Assembly (NCBI GenBank): GCA_023055425.1
Contig: JALGPY010000001.1
Span: 73,154,994-73,218,993 of the forward strand
Length of the DNA stretch: 64,000 nt
DNA from: Linanthus parryae
Lineage: Eukaryota; Streptophyta; Magnoliopsida; Ericales; Polemoniaceae
Direction: 5' to 3'
Shown here: positions 10,805 through 21,267 of the stretch, piece after piece
Position numbering within the stretch: the first letter of the stretch is position 1
How the letters are laid out: every line of letters starts with the position of its first letter
Made by a program: the position numbers and the translations under genes
Notes under the pieces: model-generated
Seen by the model: only the letters and a program-made list of their open reading frames with translations
Database searches by the model: none
What the model was told of the DNA's origin: nothing

Positions 10805-11640
10805 AATTCCATCACCTAGATAATAACCCGCATATTAGTCCTTACATTGATTGAATAGTTTGATGGTATTGATGTATCATTGGTCAATGTTTGAAAGAGG
10901 GCTGATTTATGTAGCATATTGACATCGTTATTAGTACCCGGGAGTCAGAAAAATGCATGCCATATCCAAGTATCATATGACGCAACTGCCTCGAGTATCA
11001 TTGTGTTTTTTTGTGAGCCCACGGTATGCCCCTGTATCACCCATTGGACAGTTCCTCCATTCCCAATGCATGCAATCTAGACTCCCTGAAATTCCAGGAA
11101 AACCACAAAGCTCTTCAACTTGTAAAAATTTAGCATCATCTTCTGCATTTGGCTTTCTCCGATAAACATGACCAAATATAGTGTGGATGTCACGACAAAA
11201 TTGTTTAACGAAATGAAGTAGAGTTGACACCCCCATACGAAAATATTGGTCAAATGAATCACCTGAAGTGCCATGAGCAAGAAATTGTATCGATGCGCAT
11301 TTTTTTTTGATAAAAAGTAAAACCTAGGGTATTTGCACAATTTTGAGTCTTGCTCCATGAAATTGAATGACCTTTCAGGGTTCTTGGAATTCGCTGAAAT
11401 AGTATGGGATTTATTAGGAGCCGCCTACGAAAAAGGGCACCATATGTTGGATTCTCACCAAAGTATTCATTTTTGAGTTAAGTTGCAGTAGCTCCTGGAC
11501 CCCGATTAACAACAAAGTGCCCTTCAACGGCTCTACCCCAGTTGGTTGAGGGTCAACTTTGCAATAAGTAGTGTTTTTGCGCCGTCTGTTGTTGTTGAAA
11601 GATACTACTCCATTGCTGACACATATTTTGAGCATCATCA
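10805..11640 (-). pseudogene. PIF/Harbinger transposase, broken and cut by element B
   Basis: In order on the minus strand: an N-terminal helical region with QNMCQQW; NEYFGENPTY and RRRLLINPILFQRI, the conserved block before the catalytic domain; FCRDIHTIFGHVY; then GFPGISGSLDCMHWEWRNCP with the first catalytic Asp; LEAVASYDTWIWHAFF; NNDVNML with the second acidic site; and YYLGDGI at the LTR junction of element B. The frame changes several times and stops occur, for example just after WIWHAFF. The enzyme would cut and join transposon ends in the nucleus. The segment after YYLGDGI is not found in the window. Confidence 0.8.
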
Positions 11641-11974
11641 ACGAAGTCCGATGAGGTATCCTACAGTTCGAATTCACCAGTGGAGGTGGAAGAAGAATAT
11701 GAGAAATTTGTGAGAGGTTAGATGGCTGAGGTTGATAACTCATGATATATGAATCAATAATGAGGGAATGAATCGATATGTCTAAAACTATGTGATGTGT
11801 TTTGCAATATTTCATGCTAAATGGGCTGAACCGATGCACATGAATGACTCGCCTTCTCCTCCCGAAGATGACATTCATTTATCCAATACCACTGACGGTA
11901 GGGATTCACGCGGAACAACAGCAATCAAATCGAGAAGAAGACTCAACAAAGAAAAGGAACCGATATGGTAAGAA

Positions 11975-12460
11975 ATGATGAGAAACACTGCAAGGACCAA
12001 AAAACTTTTGGAAAATCAACAAGTAGATTTTGTTCATCTCCAACAAAAAAGGGAATCACATGCAGATTTGCTGGTAATAATTAAGCAAGAGAAATTTTCC
12101 ATAAAGAAGGAGCTCTACTTAAAGCAACATGCACAAGAACTACAACAAAACGAAGAAGATATCATGACTATGACAAAAGATTTGAGCAATCATACACCAA
12201 TAAGCCTAAAATTTTGGACTAGCAAGAAACAAGCACTTGCTGAGCGCGATAACATGCATAGAGTAGCACAGAACTTAAACTTTGGTGCATGGGTGAGACG
12301 AGAAAGTAATGATGAATCCTATGTCCTAGAATCTCCTAGAAATAATGACCACACGTATTCACGACCAGATGCAAGTTATCCAAATTTCAGCTCCCAAAAC
12401 ACGGGTTTCATGTGGATTGTCACACAGACATGGTGTATTAATATGTTACTTTGTTCTTGA
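11975..12460 (+). CDS. PIF/Harbinger ORF1-type protein, C-terminal part
   Basis: This 161-codon frame begins 95 bp from the divergent ORF 11878-11414 and about 330 bp from the recognisable transposase. The middle is rich in Lys, Glu and Gln, with KKELYLKQHAQELQQNEEDI followed by MTMTKDLSNHTP. This resembles the C-terminal part of NAM-associated/Myb-like ORF1 proteins, which help the transposase bind element ends. The N-terminal SANT/Myb part is not in this frame; a related reading in front of 11975 is separated by stops, so the gene is probably truncated. The last 25 residues do not look family-like. Confidence 0.5.
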   Translation: MMRNTARTKKLLENQQVDFVHLQQKRESHADLLVIIKQEKFSIKKELYLKQHAQELQQNEEDIMTMTKDLSNHTPISLKFWTSKKQALAERDNMHRVAQNLNFGAWVRRESNDESYVLESPRNNDHTYSRPDASYPNFSSQNTGFMWIVTQTWCINMLLCS

Positions 12461-12642
12461 TTCTGATTTATTCATTTCATTTATGTTTATATTTATTTCT
12501 TATCACTGAGAATAATTATATTAGTCCCCTAAAATTATTTTTAACACTAATTATTTATCAACTATGACATTATGTCTATAATATATAAAATTAAACTAAA
12601 AACATGCCCTAAACACTAATTCCAAAATTGGCGTAGATCAGG

Positions 12643-12693
12643 CCAAATCCTATTTTTCCATCAAATTAATTTGATGGTAAAAATAGGATTTGG
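12643..12693. repeat. Near-perfect 51-bp hairpin near the transposon end
   Basis: Two arms of about 25 bases face each other around AATTAATT with one unmatched position. Arm words (CCAAATCC, TTACCATCAAAT) recur in the terminal region at 12870-12903, so it is a subterminal repeat of the Harbinger element or a related MITE. Confidence 0.7.
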
Positions 12694-12921
12694 TGAGACA
12701 TGATGGGATATTGGGGGTCTTGTGGGAGATGCATTTTACCATTTCACAAAAGTTACACCAAATATAGAATTTGGCAATCTGGTTTTTTTGGTCAATGACA
12801 GTGGAGGCATACAAAAAAATCACATTTTCTTTGCCTATTTGGTGATTTGCTGTGGGAGGTCGAAGACACCAAATTTTTACCATCAAATATAGGATCTGAT
12901 GCACTATGAAAGATGCTCTTA

Positions 12922-13320
12922 GCCGTTACAAGGGCCTTTTCCAGATTATGTGCTATGTCTACATGATGTCTTGGAACGAACCTTATGGAAAGGTACCCAA
13001 AATGTGCTGATATTTCCTAGATACCTTGGGTTATCTCATTTAGATTGGCATTGTCCAGAATTCATGTAAGACTTTGATTGTGAGAGAAATGCCGGATATT
13101 AATTCAACATGCTTGTGATGGTCGACTCCCATCCACACTAGGGTCCGCTGATTTTTGAAGGTTCTAATTTTTCTCGGAAGAGTTTTGAAGGTTGTACGAT
13201 AAAGTATGTCCATAGAAAGTCAAAGAGGAGTATCGACTAATCTTTCTCATTTGGTATACTTTCTCAAGCTAAGTTTTTTGCTTGTTTCTTTTTAAAAGCA
13301 AGCAACAACTTCATTATATA
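12922..13320. other. Intergenic, no feature recognised
   Basis: No coding frame, LTR edge or inverted repeat is supported between the Harbinger end and the MITE. Confidence 0.5.
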
Positions 13321-13329
13321 TAGAAAAAT

Positions 13330-13741
13330 GAACAATTGACACTTAACTACCATGCAGTTTGACCATACTGACATTTTGGTGCTCGTAGTTTCAAAATAGA
13401 CATTAAACTACCATGTAGTTTGACATTATTGACACTTTGGTGCTTAAAGTTTCAAAAGTGACACTTAAGTGCATACAATATGCAAATTATCGACATGCCG
13501 CTCCAATTTCGATGACCACTATCACTTGGAAAATCAGCTTACATCAATGAAACCGTCATCAAAATTGGAGCAGGTTGTCGCTAATATACATACAACGTGC
13601 ACTTAAGTGTGAAATTTGAAATCGCGTGCACCAAAGTGTCAGTAATGTCAAACTGCATGGTAGTTAAGTATCGATTTTGAAAATGTGTGCACCAAAATGT
13701 TAATATTGTCGAAATGCATGGTAGTTAAGTGTCAATTGTTC
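13330..13741. mobile_element. MULE-type foldback MITE, 412 bp
   Basis: The terminal inverted repeats match perfectly for the first 27 bases (13330-13356 against 13715-13741, beginning GAACAATTGACACTTAAC) and continue imperfectly for roughly 180 bp, in part as internal tandem units built on TAGTTTGACATTATTGACAC-like words. It is flanked by identical 9-bp target duplications TAGAAAAAT (13321-13329 and 13742-13750). Long terminal repeats plus 9-bp duplications are the hallmark of Mutator-like elements. It has no coding capacity. Confidence 0.9.
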
Positions 13742-13750
13742 TAGAAAAAT

Positions 13751-14030
13751 AGTACACAAATAAGCGAATACAACATTTCTTAAACGACTGTGTTTCATGC
13801 AATAAAACAAGTTAGATTATAGTGTACACATAAGCACATTAACCTACCGTATGGTCACTTGGTGTAAGAATATGAAATCCAGGTGGCATATATGGAGTCA
13901 CGTGGGATTCGAAGTATTGGGGGCATAGAATTGCTACTTCCATAAGTGAAATCGGTTACATTAAGAAAGCTCCCACCGAAGTGAAACACTTTAGCACCTG
14001 ATCCAGGCAGGAGTGACATATATTAATATT
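13751..14030. other. Unassigned, possibly U3 of the old copia LTR
   Basis: Nothing coding is seen. It precedes the recognisable part of the old copia LTR and may be its diverged start, but I cannot align it with the LTRs at 51603 or 58684. Confidence 0.3.
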
Positions 14031-14708
14031 GTCAAACATCAAGTTGTAACAAGGTGGTTTTAATGTTGATAATTGGATATCTTATGAAACACGCTGAGCA
14101 TTGTGAGTGATGTATATATGATTTGTCCCTCCTACACAATGGGAGTAAATATCTGTGGCCACTCTATGACTGTGACTTAGGAAAATTCATGGACATGATC
14201 AAATGAATTAATATGAGATATCGGTGTTATTTATCTGCCTAAGTTTACTCAGAGAATCAAGAAACTATAGATTAGATATATAAAGGTGACACTTCTTGCC
14301 TTATGTCTAATGTGCATATATGAACAATGGAATTGTGCGACATGGTAACATTGTTCATAGAGGTTTTTAGATCATTTACATTCTTACTCGGGTGGCACTG
14401 ATGTGTTGCTAGACACCGCTCAATGTCTATGATAATTAAATAGGACTTAATTTTCACTGCCAACATAATTACGAATCTATAGGGTCACACACAAGAGTGT
14501 ATCATACTAAAATTGATATGACTATTAGTTGGACTAATAAGCAAAATATATTAAGAACTAAAGTGAAACCTTATCCTAAATGATAAGATAAAGGGACTAT
14601 TACTCAGTCATGATAAGGGTTATGAGTAATTAGCAATTTATGTATTAAATACAAGTGTTTTGAGAGAGATCTTAATTTCTACGATAAATCCAAACTAGGA
14701 GTTATCTT

Positions 14709-16272
14709 TGAGCATAATTTGAGGGGTAATTGTGTCGATATTGAGTGTTTTAGCCAGATTTCAGCCCTGATTAGCCTTAGAATCTACGGGTAAGTGTTTT
14801 GAGCCTCTTCGTGAATTAATGCCTTATTTCGTACATTTTCGGATATAATCACGGGCTTTGTTCGTGTTGTCTATGCAGGAACATGATTTATGAAACAGTG
14901 AGGAATAAAGCAGGATTGCACCGTGGAGTAGTTGAGGAGGCTAAGGAAGCAGAAAATTAGCACAGAGGGCCGTTGTCTGCGTAATTACGCAGCAACTATG
15001 CAGGCAGCAAGTACAAAAAGGCAGAATTTGGCTAAGGCAGGACTATTGAAGCTACTGTCTGCGTAATTATGCACCAAATACGTAGCAATTATGAAGACAG
15101 CGAGGAAAAAGAAAGAAAAGACAATGGAAGAAGAACCTTTCTGCGTAATTACACAACAAATACGCAGGCAGGGGAGAAAATGCAGAAATTTGAAGCTCAA
15201 AAGATCCTGTCTGCGTAGCTGTCTTCGTAATTATGTAGGAAAATACACAGGCAGTCCAGAATTCTAAGGCGGTTTGGACGATGGCAGTTTCGTAATTACA
15301 TGCATTCTTTTTGGAAGCTTCTCAGCACTATATAAATGAACGTCCAAAGTTTGTTTTTGACACATGACAACACCCAAGGAGAACAAGTACCCTCGGCGAG
15401 CACGGAAGCGCATATCCAAAATTCAAGACACTCGTTTGATCTCAATTCTCCCTTTATTTCAGAACATCATTATTTAATTATGTCTCTTAGTAGCTAAACT
15501 CTTTACCTAGGTTCTCGGTGAACCTAGGGTTTCGTAGTACTTAGTTCCGTTTTGATTATGGATTCATGATCATAAGATCTTAATATCAGACGGGTTTGTT
15601 GGTTATTCTTGTCTTTTAATTTTATTGTTTATGCATGAGCGGAGTCGCGAACCAGACTCAACTCGGTGCACGAGAGTGACTGGTTAGGGTTATGAAGAGA
15701 TGACATATTTTAGCCCTTTACCCTGAAAGACGTAGAGGAGAAAGGGAGATAGGACTAGCCTAAGCGTTTGGCCAACTGTTAACAGTTTGTACCGAGACCG
15801 AAATGATAAGTCATAAACCTTAGCAGCCTTAGAACGAGATTGCAGATCTATGTGGGCCGGCAGGACCTGGAAATATATAGAATCGTGACAGTGTGTATGA
15901 GCCCGAGAGGAGATTACACCATAGGTAACGTGGCACAAATAATCTGACTGTTGTGTGTTTTCATATAACAAAGAACGAAAATGTGGAGGAACCCTAGGGG
16001 ATCCGGGAATCTAGTGTCTTAAACCCTAGATTTAGAACCGTAAGAACTATTCTGAAAACTCTCACAAAGATATTTACTTTTCAGTCTTTACTTTCAGTAC
16101 TTAGTTCGTAATCATAAAATCAAGCAATTCCTCCTTTTTACACTCTGCTTCTTAAAACTGATTACTTGAGAAAACCTGCACAAGTCCTCTTGGGATCGAT
16201 AATCTGAGTTGAAAGTACTCTCTATATTACTTGATTCATATACTTTCGAATAGCACGCTAAATTAAGCATCA
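14709..16272 (+). repeat. Athila/Tat-like gypsy LTR inserted in the LTR of element O
   Basis: The end AATTAAGCATCA at 16261-16272 is typical of LTRs that precede tRNA-Asp primer sites, but no primer site follows, so this is a solo or truncated LTR. A plus-strand TATA box lies at 15329-15338. The palindrome TGCGTAATTACGCA and decayed copies recur four to five times between 14978 and 15300. The start is uncertain by some tens of bases and I found no clear target duplication. Confidence 0.55.
15329..15338 (+). promoter_or_regulatory. TATA box of the gypsy LTR
   Basis: CTATATAAAT lies between the palindrome-rich U3 and the presumed transcribed R-U5 part, fixing the LTR as plus-oriented. Confidence 0.6.
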
Positions 16273-16550
16273 TTCCTCACGCCGTCCTCTATTTTCCAAC
16301 ATTATGCAAGACAGGATCTTCATCGGCTTCCTCCTGCAGGCTAGCACCATCAAAAAGGGAGACCAGTTTGGTATGCTTGTTCGGATACCTTAGAGGCGTC
16401 ATATACTTTGACATTCGTGATGGTCACCAGTTAATGCGACTGAGGTAATATTCTGAACAAGAGATTATGCTCATTCACATGAAATCCTTGGTGAGTTTTA
16501 GGAAAAATTATTGTTTTATCCACTCCTTTTGATTGCCCAAAACCCAAAAG

Positions 16551-16562
16551 TGGTATCATAGA
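16551..16562 (+). other. Primer-binding site for initiator tRNA-Met (element O)
   Basis: TGGTATCATAGA follows CAAAACCCAAAAG, the same junction as in element D (CAAAACCCAACAG then TGGTATCAAAGCC). Two changes from the canonical site fit its age. Confidence 0.65.
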
Positions 16563-17716
16563 CACTTGTGAAACTATAATCTGATTAATGTTACTTTCAA
16601 ATAAAACATGATTATTGTTTAAATTGTTAGACCATATGAGATACGGTAGAATCATGATATGTATGTGATACGATCATGGAGTCTTATAAGTTGCAATATG
16701 GGCATACAGTTTAGTTGTGTATATGACATACAATTCAGAAACTAAGGTTTTGTTGAATGAATATGGCGAACCATCAAGATGTTGATGTTCGGGTTATTCT
16801 GCTTGCATATCGTCTGTGTAGTGAGATCAGCACTGCAGTAGTGAAGGGAATACATTATTACCTAAAAGCTACGGGGCGCTGCCCCTTCAAAGCTAGCCGG
16901 GGGAGCCCCCCTGAACCCCTGAAGGGGGTGTTGCTCCCTTGAACCTAGTGAAACAATGGTGATATAAATCAAACCGCACGATTAAAACTGAGTATTTTCT
17001 ACGCATTACTTGATGTTTGATTGTGTGTTGCGTGGATGTGGCCTAGAGTGTTATCGGTTTGTTGTGGTTTGGTTTTGATGATCTTTTATGTAATTGATGT
17101 AATCATAATACGACATGGGTGTTGTGCCTCTCTATTCATTATGATTGTACTTTTTTCTCATTTCATCCCCTCATAGTGAGGTTTCTCGACATATAGAAGT
17201 AATTAGATTACTAGGTTAGGATTATGAATCTCATGGAGGCAATAAAGAGGGAGACGGAAGGACATGGACACTTGGACTTGTAGAAGGAAGCACTTGGAGA
17301 AGAGCTTGACATTCTTATTATTCATTGGATATTCTCTTTGGCTTGGGGATATCGTATTGTTTAGAGGTCAAATCCGTGTCTTGATTATGTTGATGTACGT
17401 GATGTTTGGTTGAATGATAAACATGATAACGATCTAAAAATAGGGATGGTTCATTCGAAATTTCCCAATCCTTTTGGATATGTCAGTTGATGAGATCAAC
17501 TAAAAGGAATAAATATCTCAAACTTAAAATATTAAGTTACAACCTTTCTTTGCTTGACACTCGTCAATACTTTGACCATTTAAGTGTAGGCTTGCCATGG
17601 TAAGGTACCTTTATATATCATAGCAAGACGCGATAGCATAAGCAAGTAATATGCAAACTGTCAAGCAAATGGTCTAATGTAACTAAGCTCCTTCAATAGG
17701 ATTGAAAACTCACATG
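16563..17716 (+). other. Untranslated leader of element O
   Basis: No coding frame is supported. A GC-rich patch at 16870-16940 contains complementary GGGGGAGCCCCCC-type words that could fold. 17240-17420 (CTTTGGCTTGGGGATATC, TTAGAGGTCAAATCCG) matches the leaders of D (53880-54000) and C (42890-43060). Confidence 0.55.
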
Positions 17717-18936
17717 TGTAAGTTCAACATGTTTCAAAGGCGGCCATGAAACTGATTTCAAGGGTTTGAAACTAACACTGCAGATTCTGGCATGAACTTA
17801 GGGGGAGCGGATGATCTTATTCAAACTCATAATCTCTTATATTTCATTATCATGTACTTGATGATGAAAGACAAATGGTTTCTCTACTATATACTGTGAT
17901 TAATCTATTTGTTTGGCTCAGTTTGTGCACGGATATTTAGTTTCCTATTTTACAGGATTGTTTCCTAACCTATTTGATTGTAGAATGGAAATCAATCTTA
18001 CAGAGTTATTATGCACTTTATCTACTGCATCTAAAGCTTCCAAACCCTCCAACAAACAAGATCAAGACAGTATCTTTGAAGATACTGAGCAACTATCCGT
18101 TGGGAAAGCTGTTAGAAGAGTCAAAGGCTTGCAGCTTAATTTTAGGAAAGTTTGTTAATGAAGATCCTGCATATCTTCAATTCAAACAGCTGCATAAAGG
18201 TGGGAAGGATTGAAGAAATTACAACGGAACTTTTACAGAAACTCTCAAGAACTTCAAAGATATTGGCAAGCAACAAAGAGGAAGATCAAATTATCCAATA
18301 TGATCATCTGAAGAACACTGCATATTCACTTTCGGACTCAGTTATAGTGTTCTTCTATTCTGAGCTTTATTTGTATATCATTATGATAATACTTATAGTT
18401 CTTGTTCTCGTGGATTGTTCAAAGTGAACCATAGAAAATTATTATTTAATCAGTTAGCTAGAAAATGTACTAGGTAGGTTAGTGAGAACCCAAAGCTGTA
18501 ACAGAGTAAGGTATCTCTTTGTGCTTGAGATCTAGGGACTTAGCTTTTGATTAATAAGAACTGAGTTGAAAATCCTGCAGGGATGAAGTCCCTGAGTTAG
18601 ATACGTAGCTCCAAGTGGACTGAACTCTATAAATCATTGTGTCTCTTGCTTATACTTTGTTGCATTTTATTTAGCTTACACACTGCTCAAAACAGGTTTT
18701 CAGTTTAAGGGCTTGAACCTCATTTCAAGGCCTTGAAAACTATCAGGTCACTCTTTACTATCTATTTTGACTCCAAGGACTTGAAACTCATTTCAAGGCC
18801 TTGAAATAATTGCTGCATCTCACAAACTTATTTTGAAACCACTATTTTAGCAAAAGTTTCAAAATTTTCCATACTCTATTCAACCCCCCGTCTAGAGTAT
18901 TGATCATGTAGTTATTTCTACCGTACTGTCCTTTCA
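17717..18936 (+). repeat. 5' LTR of S2
   Basis: It starts TGTAAGTTCA and ends GTCCTTTCA (1220 bp). It contains about 335 bp (17784-18118) missing from the 3' LTR; part of this segment (GATGATGAAAGACAAATGG) resembles the LTR of element B, so it is ancestral and was deleted from the 3' copy. Short ORFs at 17913-18427 are LTR sequence. Confidence 0.85.
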
Positions 18937-18938
18937 AT

Positions 18939-18949
18939 TGGTATTAGAG
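18939..18949 (+). other. Primer-binding site for initiator tRNA-Met (S2)
   Basis: TGGTATTAGAG begins two bases after the LTR end; one C-to-T change from the canonical copia site. Confidence 0.8.
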
Positions 18950-18991
18950 ATTGTATCACTGCATAGATCTAAAAATCTTGTGATTATTAGT

Positions 18992-20825
18992 ACCGTAGGA
19001 GAAGGTGGTTTCTCACAGGGAAGCGCTGCTAATAGACCTCCTTTGTTTTGTGGTGACAACTTTCTGCACTGGAAAGCTCTGATGAAAATGTTCATCATTG
19101 ATCAAGATATCGAAATTTGGACTATCATTCAGAAGGGTCCTCACATATTCTACACTAAGAAAGATGGGATGAGAACTCCCAAAACTGAGGATTCACTTTC
19201 TGCATTTGAATTAGAACAATCTTCTAAGAATCACAGAGCTATGAATCTCTTATATTGTGCTTTGAGTGCAGATGAATTTAACATGATTTTAGGTTGCAAA
19301 ACTTCCAAGGAGATTTGGGATATGCTTGTGGTGACTTTTGAAGGAACCATCCAAGTTAAGAAAACCAAGATCAACATATATCTCAGGCAATATGAGTTTT
19401 TCAAGATGAATGGAAATGAGTCAATCAAAGAAATTTTCAAAAGATTCACTGATATTGTTTTGGGAAAACACATTTCCAATGAAGAAAATGTTAGAAAGAT
19501 TCTGAGAAATCTTCCTAAAGCAAAATTAGAACCAAAGACTACTTCCACTGAAGAAGCTCGGGATCTATCATCTCTTCAACTTGATGACTTGCAAGGAAAG
19601 TTGCTTACACATGAGATATCTATGAATGAAGCTAATGGAGATTCACCAGACAGTGTCAAGAACTTAGCTCTCAAGGCCAAGGAGAGTGAGTCATATCAAA
19701 GCCTTGATCCAGAAGAAGATGATGATGAAGATCCTTTCGCTCTTATTTCCAAAGCCTTGACCAGGATTCTAAAGATCAAGAACAAATTTGGAAACAAAGA
19801 CTTCAACAAGGACAAACACAGATCCTTCCGTAGTAGAGATCACAAAGGTAAAACTATCTCTCATGGTAATAAAGCTAAAGTAATGAATTTCTTTGAGCGT
19901 GGTGATGCAGGACACTTAATCAGAGATTGTCCACGCAATAAAAGCTAACCATTTCAGAAGAAATACAATGACAGAAGAAAGAAAGCCATGGTAGCTTCCT
20001 GGATTGATTTTAATCCTCTAGTGATTCTGAATCTGAGGAAGAACAAGCCAACCTCTGCCTTATGGCCAAGCATGATTAAGTGTCTGAAAAGAACATTAAG
20101 GTAATGGTAAACTGTTTGATTTCTAAACCAACAGATGTCCTCACTGACTATTTTAGAACAATTCTTTTAAATGAGGAGTACTATCAGAAAGAGATTAGAA
20201 CTTTGAAAGAAAAGGTTCATGAGCAAGCCAAAGAGAACTTGAAGCTTGTTTTTAAAAATCAAAGCCTTGTAATTTCTCAGAAGAACTCTGATAGAGATTT
20301 CAAAGCCGTGGAAACTAGTTTCAAGGCCTTGAAAACTCAAGTCAAGGAAGTGGTTACTGAGAACTCTCTTTTGAGTGACATAATTGTTGCTCTAAGACAT
20401 CATAGTGATGAATTGGAGGAACAAAATACTACTCTAACTGAGAAACTTCAAGATTTTGAGAATGCTAGGACCAAGCTTGCTGGCTCAGAACACAATTTGA
20501 ACCTGATTCTTGGAGGAAGCTTACAGTCTGTTCCCAAACAGGTATTGGCTACAATCCAAATTTCCCTAGAAAGAGCAACACCATATTTGTGAAGACTAGT
20601 AACAAAACTTCTCATAAATGTCATTACTGCAATAGAATTTTTCATGTTAAGATGACTTGTCCTTTTAGAAGAAGAGACCCTCGAATAATGAGGAACACTT
20701 TTCCATTCCAAGTTAAAGGACAAGTTAGACAGATTTGGGTTCTAAAAGGGGGAGCACCTAACATGGTTGACCCTGAATATGAATCTAAATTCCACACTTC
20801 ATCTAACAGCTGGGTAAGGAAGTGA
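18992..20825 (+). pseudogene. S2 gag, Sirevirus-type, broken
   Basis: The frame is open from the LTR edge to 19948. The usual start codon ahead of NRPPLFCGDNFLHW seems lost. The UBN2-type core is clear: SKEIWDMLVVTFEGTIQVKK, RQYEFFKM, FKRFTDIV, RKILRNLPK and LQGKLLTHEI. The first zinc knuckle (19890-19930) reads FFERGDAGHLIRDCP, so its first two Cys are replaced. After a stop at 19949 and frame changes, a coiled-coil region follows (20080-20500). A second knuckle with intact spacing, CHYCNRIFHVKMTCP, lies at 20617-20661. Two copies of the CAAGGCCTTG-type palindrome fall in coding sequence at 20302-20335. Confidence 0.8.
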
Positions 20826-20832
20826 ATGATGT

Positions 20833-21267
20833 TTGCAGGATATCATCAAGAGTAAAGATCAAAGATGGTACATGAATAGTGGATGTTCCAGACACATGAG
20901 TGGAAAGAGATCTTTATTCTTAGAATTGAAAGAGCAATCTGAAGGCTTAATCACACTTGGTGATAAAGGGAAGTGCAAAATTTTGGGTATTGGTAAAGTT
21001 GTTTCGGACTCTGAAAACTATATTTATGATGTTTACATAGTTGATGGTTTGAAATTTAATCTGCTTAGTGTATCTCAACTTTTTGATAATGGGAACAAGG
21101 TTATCTTTGACAAAGAGAAATGTGTGGTGCAAAATGAGAAATCAGGAATTTGCATTCTCATTTCCTCAAGATCAAACAATGTTTATACTTTACACACTTA
21201 CAAAGTTGCAGGTGAAAGCTTAAAGTGTCTCAAGGCCTTGAAAGAGGGATTTGGCACAGAAAGCTAG
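20833..21267 (+). pseudogene. S2 aspartic protease domain, catalytic Asp lost
   Basis: The frame contains WYMNSGCSRHMSG where copia proteases have WYxDSGCSRHM; the catalytic Asp is Asn here. ITLGDKGKCKILGIGKV and LKFNLLSVSQLFDNG are conserved protease/pre-integrase landmarks. The frame ends at a stop just before the integrase zinc-binding part. Confidence 0.8.

Larger units (their letters stand above)
10805..12921. mobile_element. PIF/Harbinger DNA transposon, right portion
   Basis: Two head-to-head genes are present: a DDE transposase relic on the minus strand (to about 11640) and a Myb/NAM-associated ORF1 on the plus strand (11975-12460). The right end is at 12918 with minus-strand terminus GAGCATCTTTCATAGTGCA, followed by TTA at 12919-12921, the target trinucleotide typical of this superfamily. 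The left end is missing because element B entered the transposase gene and the far flank was lost. Confidence 0.7.
14031..16550 (+). repeat. Diverged LTR of element O, interrupted
   Basis: Landmarks shared with the D LTRs are TTTGTCCCTCC, GTTGCTAGACACCGCTCAATG and TATAGGGTCACAC in the first part, and GGCTAGCACC and CCAAAACCCAA in the last part. The middle (14709-16272) belongs to an inserted gypsy LTR. Confidence 0.6.

Noticed and set aside
17913..18427. Three overlapping short frames on the plus strand
   Set aside because: They lie wholly in the 5' LTR of S2, and the 3' LTR has a deletion through part of them.
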